DNA from: Coptis chinensis
Taxonomy: Eukaryota; Streptophyta; Magnoliopsida; Ranunculales; Ranunculaceae
Assembly: GCA_015680905.1 (NCBI GenBank)
Contig: CM027379.1
Location: 33,188,501 to 33,252,500 of the forward strand
Reading direction: 5' to 3'
Length of the DNA stretch: 64,000 bases
Shown here: one piece after another, positions 58,441 to 64,000 of the stretch
How the letters are laid out: each line of letters opens with the position of its first letter
Numbering within the stretch: position 1 is the first letter of the stretch
Made by a program: the position numbers and the translations under genes
The notes under the pieces: generated by a model
Told to the model about the DNA's origin: nothing
Database searches by the model: none
Seen by the model: only the letters and a program-made list of their open reading frames with translations

Positions 58441-59142
58441 TCTTCAAAACATAAAATTTAATTAGTTAATGATTTTAAAGCTTCAAGTTTGTTTATTTTC
58501 GTCTGATTTTTGTTTGTTAAATTGATGTATTGTTCACTAAACTGAAATGGGTATCTGCAACTTGGATCAAATCAAAGTTCCTTCTCCAAATTGAGGTAAA
58601 GTTCTTTCCTTTTTTCATTCTTTTTCATTTCTTATTGTTTTATTACTATGGATTCAATGGGGTTCGCTGAATCTATCATGGGTATTTGTTATTTCAATTT
58701 TTTTTTGATGTGTATGAAATATTCATCTACTTTTTGGTATTTGGGTTATGTTAATTTGATTGATATTAAATTATTTGGTGCTGGTTGTTTTAGGGTTGTT
58801 AGATCTTAGTTGTTACTGGTGACAAATGTTATTATTAATTAATCTTGTTCAGTTTTTAGTTGTAAACTAGTTCTGTTGTAGAAATTATTTTCTTTTGTTA
58901 AAATTTGGTTTGGGTATTTGCTAAAAAGCTATCTTTGTGTGATTCTTGTATTGTTAATGTTTTTGTATATGTTGAAACTTACATGAAGTGTTCATTACAT
59001 TCCATGGCTTAGAGAACAAGTTCGTATGAGTCATATATTCTTCTTTAGTAATTTATATAGCTTTCTCGTATTTTCTGTCATTTAGGTTCTACAAGAATTC
59101 TAACATTATGCATTTTCATCCCACCAGTTAGAAAAGGACGAG
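58441..59142 (+). other. Leader/intron-like sequence before the CACTA transposase remnant
   Basis: T-rich, non-coding, with the look of a plant intron; an acceptor-like CACCAG lies at about 59122-59127 just before the ATG at 59143. Confidence 0.4.
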
Positions 59143-60015
59143 ATGTCCACTTTGAAAAGGCTTGCCGAAGGCCCGTCTTTCAAAGCTATGTCATATAATC
59201 AGTATAGCGTAAATGGGTATACATTTTGCACAGCAAAGTCTGAAATTTCTAAGACAACACAAAACAACGGGGTTATTATGAATGCTATGACAAGCTTTAG
59301 AACAAGTGCAAAAGATAAGAACTATGTTGATGGGGACATGACCTATTATGGTGTTGTAAACTTGATTCTTGAGTTGGATTATACTGAAGCAAACAGTAAT
59401 TTGTTGTGATTGGGTATGAACAAGAGATAGAATAAATGGATGTTCGAAAGGGCAACATCATTTTTGTTATGGTCCATTTGTTTGTTTGTACTTCATGTGT
59501 CGCATTCCTTGTTTGAATGCAGCTCCTCTTTGTATGTACTAGTTTGTACTTGTTCTTTTTGTGTGGACTTGTTTTTCTGGGTGCAACTTCATGTTTGTAT
59601 GGAATGGTTGAAGGTTTAGTAGATGAAAGTGTATATGTTATGAGTATTTTTAAGCATATTTTTATCATCTATTTTTCCCCCCTTTGTCATTGATGTTTTG
59701 CATAAGATTTCAGCATAATGTACGTCTTCCAAGTCTCAACATTCAGAGGGTGGGGATGGATCCGGACAAAGTGAGCATGGTGATGATGGTAATTAATGTA
59801 TTGTTAACTTAATGGAAATTATATGATGTGTATTTTTTTTTTCTAAGGTATCTTTTTCTTTGTTATAGCAATTGTTGAAAAGAAGTGTGTTCTATTTGAT
59901 GAAGATGGAAGACCCGTTGGAGGCAAATCTGCAGAATTCTCTAGTTCCTTGGTGAAATCGATCGTGACCATGCTTCAATTGTATTCCGTGACGTGGAAAG
60001 TGGTACCCGACTAAA
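59143..60015 (+). pseudogene. CACTA (En/Spm) transposase C-terminal remnant
   Basis: Frame 59143-59409 reads SYNQYSVNGYTFCTAKSE, KTTQNNGVIMNAMTSF and MTYYGVVNLILELDY, matching the DUF4216 region of plant CACTA transposase proteins. The expected Cys-Asp-Trp-Val ending lies in a shifted frame near 59407-59417, so it is broken. Further exon-like pieces are at 59712-59789 (Ser/Gly/Asp-rich) and 59870-60015 (VLFDEDGRPVGGKSAEFSSSL, then with a frame change GEIDRDHASIVFRD), which resemble the plant Ptta/En/Spm C-terminal domain. Splice-like borders are kept. Not functional. Confidence 0.75.
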
Positions 60016-60370
60016 AGAAAAACCTCATATTGTGTATATAACATAGATTTTTTCTTCTAATATTTCAGAAAGAAAAGAATCCTAACACTCCGGCCTGTTA
60101 CTAGAACAGTCTTGTATGTGGCTTTACATACCAATGACAACGGCACTTGCCCCATTGAAGAGCATTGCGTTGAAGTGGTAAGAATCTTAATAAATGGTAA
60201 ATTTTTTATGTTAATAAAAAGTTGTTTTCTATTAGAATGAATGTTTTCCATAGCTCTGTTTCACCCTTACGCTAGTATTAACTGTATGCATTGTATTTTT
60301 TGTCTGCACTACTTGGTACAACTTGCTTCTGACGTAATAATGTAAACTTGTATCTTTGCTTCATTTGCAG
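60016..60370 (+). other. Unassigned segment, possible degraded exon
   Basis: Between a CAG at about 60066-60069 and a GT at 60180 lies an open stretch (RPVTRTVLYVALHTNDNGTC in one frame). I do not recognise it; it may belong to the transposase or to another captured fragment. Confidence 0.25.
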
Positions 60371-62018
60371 GTCTAAGTGAACGAGTAGCAGATATTAAAA
60401 CGCGCATTCATACGATGAAGTGTCTTACCTCCTTTTCTGAGGCTGTCGGCCCAGGCTTCATTTTTTAGAGTGCGTATATTTGACTCGTCGTGTTTTTACT
60501 TGTTTTTTTTTTTATTAATAGTCATTTGTGGAAGTTGTCTTATGTTATGTTTTCCTCAACAAGTTATGTACGTCATCCTCATGTGCAGTTTTCATTGTCC
60601 TTCACTGTTTTTTCTCCCAAATAATTACGACATGCTTTATATACACCGTTATAGCTGTATAAAATCATGAAAGAACACAAGAATCGAAGGTTCTTAGTGA
60701 GGGGATTACCTCGATATACGGTTTCGCAAAATTGAAAACTTTGGTATTTCACTTATAAAGCTTAAGGTGGTTGTAATTTCTTTCCTACCACATTTTAGTG
60801 ACATTCATTTTTGGTCGTGTGTCTTTATGTTGTCATGTTAATCAAGCTTTTCTCGATTTTCTCTGCAGGATTTAATTGAGTTCTCAAAGAAAGACACCGG
60901 ATTGCAATCCAAAGAATGCTACCATCGAATGAATCACGACTATCAAGCTTATTGGGGTAGTACACAAGTTTATTGGTCCGGGTGAGTTTTCGGTTTATTA
61001 ATTGTTTTAATTTGTTTTGTGTGAGTTTGATGATCTAAAGTAGTGGTAGGACTTCCAATATATTTTCTGCAGATATTAAAGGATTTCTTCGATGTTAAGC
61101 CCGCACTTCTCGGTGCACTTGATCTTGAGTATGAGAAAAATCCTTTTGAGGTATGCCGCTCTATCCACACATTTTTTCTCAAGAGCACCGCTTCTAGTAT
61201 TTAATATCATTTGCAATAGGGTACATCTGCAAAGCACCAAGGAAAACTGTGAAAGCATCGGAATCCACCTTGTCTATGTCCGCCGGTGGATTGGATGGCC
61301 TTCCACGTGAAGATATTAGTGGGAAGATAACACCTACTTTTTCTCAAGAACTTGTCTAGCCCCGATTGGAAGGTGTGTTGGGGTTTTGTTCATTCGCATT
61401 AACTTAATTATTTGGATATTGTTAAGCACCCAATGATCGGGTCTTTGGTGGTGGTGTTCAATCACCGCTTTCACTACTTTGTAGTACTAAGCTTGCTTGT
61501 TTTTCGATGTTCAAGATCCGTTTGGAGTCTATCATCGATTCAGTGAATAAAATTTTAGAAGAAGCTAACAAAGCATTCAACGGAACTGGTATGGTTTTCA
61601 TTTATTTCCTCGAGATATCAATTATGCACATATTTAACTTTATTCATGCATTTGACTGCTATTATCTAATTTTGATTGCTTATTAATAGCTTATCTTTTC
61701 ACTTGGCCTCCCAGTTGAGTTATTTGGTGATCTTAGAGGTCGTCTTTATGACACTAACAAAAATTTGGTTATGGCAACTTTGGTTGTTGTTGGTGGAGTT
61801 GCATCTGCAATGGGACCGATGGTTGAAAAGTCTAGCAAGGTTTACAAGTTTGCTTTTAATTTAAATGTGTCTACTCATTTATCTATTTGTGACTTAGAGG
61901 AGCGAGTAATTTGAGGATTGGTTTCTTGCAGGGAATATTATCAGATGTCTTGAAATGCCTTAGTGACAATAAAAAGCACATGAGATAATGCACTATAAAT
62001 ACCTTAGATTCCTCGTGG
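60371..62018 (+). pseudogene. MOR1: MOR1/XMAP215-type microtubule-associated protein gene fragment, eight degraded exons
   Basis: Exon-like blocks at 60371-60470, 60655-60766, 60869-60981, 61073-61150, 61220-61372, 61516-61588, 61715-61839 and 61932-62018 encode successive pieces of plant MOR1/GEM1, a TOG-domain microtubule polymerase. Recognised words: SERVADIKTR, KCLTSFSEAVGPGF, DIKGFL, KPALLGALDLEYEKNPFE, GGLDGLPREDISGKITP, KNLVMATLVVVGGVASAMGP, GILSDVLKCLSDNKKHM. They fall in the middle of the protein, around TOG3-TOG4. Intervening introns keep GT and AG borders. Damage: TAG in GPGFIF (about 60466), a lost base in the HKNPKV region, frame changes in 60900-60930 and 61340-61360, and a stop after KKHMR. 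Only part of the gene is present. Confidence 0.88.
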
Positions 62019-62780
62019 TAATGCTCAAGATCTTGTTTGTGATCCACGAGGCTTTATTCAATATCAAGGATTCAAACAAGGTATTATGTTAATGTGTTAT
62101 AAATCTTTATAATGTTCGTTTAGCGGTACCCTTCAAAACTGTATTGGTCAACCAAATCATGATCTTAATTGCACAGACGATAGAGGGAGGCGTAGAATGG
62201 TTGTTAGGAGGTTTAAATTTGAAGAACCAAGGGGTGAGCAGATTCAAGATCTGTAGGTTTATTTTCATTGTTTGTCAGAATAACTTATTTATTTTGTAGT
62301 TTGTTTCAGTCTTGTGGTATGAGCTTGCTCTCCGAAATTCTTAATATTGTTTAATTATTGTTAATGGTGTTATATCAAACCAAAATTTCCAAAAACTGTA
62401 GTTGATTGCATAGCAGAAGTTCCATGAGGCGCAAAGAATGTATAATGTATTTCCCTACCAAATAGGGTACCTAGATAAGAATGTTTATTATTGGGAGGTG
62501 ATCATTAGAACTTTTTGGAGAACTTATCCAAAAAAATATATAATTTTTTGGAGAGAGATATTATGTGTTTGGAGCATCATAATTATGTGAAAATCACCCA
62601 AGCAAATATTCTTATCTTTGTTGGGGCAGACCTTTTAGCTCCTTTTTATAAATCTGCCTTTGAAGCCGTTAATTTAATTGAATTTGGAGTCATTCTTGTT
62701 TTGATGTAATATTTTCATACGATTTTTTGTAGATTTCTCTGCCAACGCTTTGTTTACAAAATTTTGCATGTCGATTTCAG
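62019..62780 (+). other. Unassigned DNA between the MOR1 and CDC27 fragments
   Basis: Two exon-like bits are visible: 62019-62080 (ending in YQGFKQ) and 62177-62255 (RRRMVVRRFKFEEPRGEQ, ending in a stop). A frame at 62515-62709 has no recognised domain. MOR1 similarity stops near 62018 and CDC27 similarity begins at 62781, so a junction lies here; further captured fragments are possible. Confidence 0.35.
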
Positions 62781-63810
62781 GTTGGGAAAGCTTATTTTGA
62801 GTTTGTAGATTATTTAGAAGTTTGATCATGCTTTTTATTCTTGCACTGTTTGCATCCCCTTATAGTTTAGATGGAATGGATATATACCCGACAGTTCTTT
62901 ATGTAAGCTTCTCTTTTGTTTAACTTTGTTTAGCAGTGCAAAATATATCTTAATCTTATATTCAAGAGGTATGTTCTGTTCAAATAATAGGTTAAGATCC
63001 TTCCTAATGGACTTTTCTAATTTAGTTTGCTAAGATGGTTAGTTTGTGTTACCAGTTGGAGGTTCTGGAGTCTGGACCTGCTTTATTAATGTCTATGTTT
63101 TTTTTTTGGTTTCAGTTTTGGCTTTCTTTTTTCTTTTCAACCTTACAACCTTACTTGCCTAAGCCCTTAAATCCCCATATTCCGGCTGATTTTATTTGAC
63201 TATCATACATACTAATTATGTTGTCAATAATGGTCATTTTATTTTGCTTTATGGTATCTGGTTTTTATTCCGTCATGTAATTACCTATTCTTCTTTACTG
63301 AAACCCTCCTTATTGTTTGGCAGCATTTAAAGGAAGAGATGAAGTTGAGCTACTTGGCTCAGGAGTTGATTTCAACTGATCGCTTGGCTCCTCAATCTTG
63401 GTATTAACCTTAATCTATGTTGTTTTCTTCACTTTCATAACCTGACACTGGATATCCAAGTCATAGCTAGCTTGATTAGTGGGCTGGGAATGTCTGTTCA
63501 TCCACTTATGGCTTTTATATCTTTTGTGATTGCACCTTTTCGTTGGACCCTAGCGATTTCTATTTCTAAATGTTGCATCCTTCCATGAATTAAAATGCTT
63601 GAAATGAACTAAAGCTTTTGGACTCTAATTTTCTGCTTTCTTATTTTAACTCCACATGCATTTCGTGGTCCTTATGAATTGGTCATACATGTGTGCTATA
63701 GGAAACTGTTATAGTTTGCAGAAGGACCACGAAACTGCTTTGAAAAACTTCCAACGTGCTGTGCAACTGAATTCAAGATTTTCATATGCCACACCCTTTG
63801 TGGCCACACA
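62781..63810 (+). pseudogene. CDC27B: CDC27/HOBBIT-type APC3 gene fragment, three degraded exons
   Basis: Blocks 62781-62902 (VGKAYFEFVDYLE; ASPYSLDGMDIYPTVLY), 63324-63400 (HLKEEMKLSYLAQELISTD, RLAPQS) and 63691-63810 (CAIGNCYSLQKDHETALKNF, QRAVQLNSRFSYA) follow the TPR part of plant CDC27B, an anaphase-promoting-complex subunit, in correct order with introns. Introns 1 and 2 start with GT and intron 1 ends CAG, but the AG expected before exon 3 reads AT (63689-63690). One C is missing where TYAHTLCGHE is expected (near 63790), shifting the frame. The middle of exon 1 is also scrambled. N-terminal exons are absent; the gene end would be past the window. A broken copy. Confidence 0.9.
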
Positions 63811-64000
63811 GTCCTTTGTTTTCCATTTATTTTTTTTGGGTACTATATTTTTTTTCCTTTTCATGACTTTTGACTATTTCTTATCCTGAGAGTGCAAATG
63901 CTAAAAGAGTCACATGATTGATGGTTGACAGTTGACACTCTCAAGGTTCAGTTAGGGTTTATATAATGGCCTAAAGGTGAACATTATTATTATACATGTA
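63811..64000 (+). other. End of window, nothing recognised
   Basis: T-rich then mixed DNA, possibly the next intron of the CDC27-like fragment. Confidence 0.3.

Noticed and set aside
59297-59668. Minus-strand frame opposite the CACTA transposase remnant
   Set aside because: Antisense to a recognised transposase segment; low-complexity Thr/Ser-rich composition.
60371-63810. Functional MOR1 or CDC27 gene
   Set aside because: Several frame changes, stop codons, a lost splice acceptor and missing most exons.

Overview
This is nuclear DNA of a flowering plant, almost certainly a eudicot. It is AT-rich, carries one intron-less pentatricopeptide-repeat (PPR) gene of plant organelle type, and is otherwise packed with plant-type retrotransposons: Athila-like Ty3/gypsy, Ty1/copia, and an L1-like LINE with RNase H. 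It also holds a CACTA transposon and intron-bearing fragments of two plant housekeeping genes. No prokaryotic features, CRISPR arrays or tRNA/rRNA genes were seen.

Left part (1-8.3 kb): the end of a minus-strand LTR element without visible genes (LTR 1720-3402), repeat-rich intergenic DNA, the only apparently intact host gene (PPR, 5634-7217, minus), and a 0.73-kb foldback element (7583-8314).

Middle (8.3-54.6 kb): one minus-strand LINE of about 4.5 kb, split into four pieces by later insertions. These are a solo LTR (9177-10002), a copia element (10229-16230, target duplication GCTTC) and an Athila-like gag-protease element A (16722-51697, duplication CTAGC). The 3' LTR of A is split by element B (25088-50943, duplication GCTAC), an Athila-like element with gag, pol and an extra ORF. 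B in turn holds a Harbinger-type MITE in gag (27640-28131), a solo LTR in integrase (32639-33489, duplication CATAT) and a young gag-protease element F (37301-47562, duplication GATTA). The deepest stack is LINE > A > B > F. By eye, LTR divergence falls in the same order.

Right part (54.6-64 kb): an LTR and 3' part of a minus-strand B-family element D, a plus-strand copia LTR, then a CACTA-type terminus at 58016. Behind it lie CACTA transposase remnants, eight degraded exons of a MOR1/XMAP215-type microtubule-associated protein gene, and three degraded exons of a CDC27/HOBBIT-type anaphase-promoting-complex gene, all on the same strand and with introns kept. This looks like a transposon that captured host gene fragments, or a decayed mosaic locus; its right end lies outside the window.

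Most notable signals: (1) a hairpin with an AGGA-type loop followed by a TTTGGGGG tract, present twice per Athila element and keeping its pairing despite sequence change; (2) a run of three hairpins conserved in the 3' non-coding part of elements A, B, F and D; (3) W-box arrays in all LTRs of the B family; (4) GC-rich hairpins shared by copia and Athila leaders; (5) a MITE with eight GACGTC palindromes; (6) the MOR1 plus CDC27 fragment chimera.
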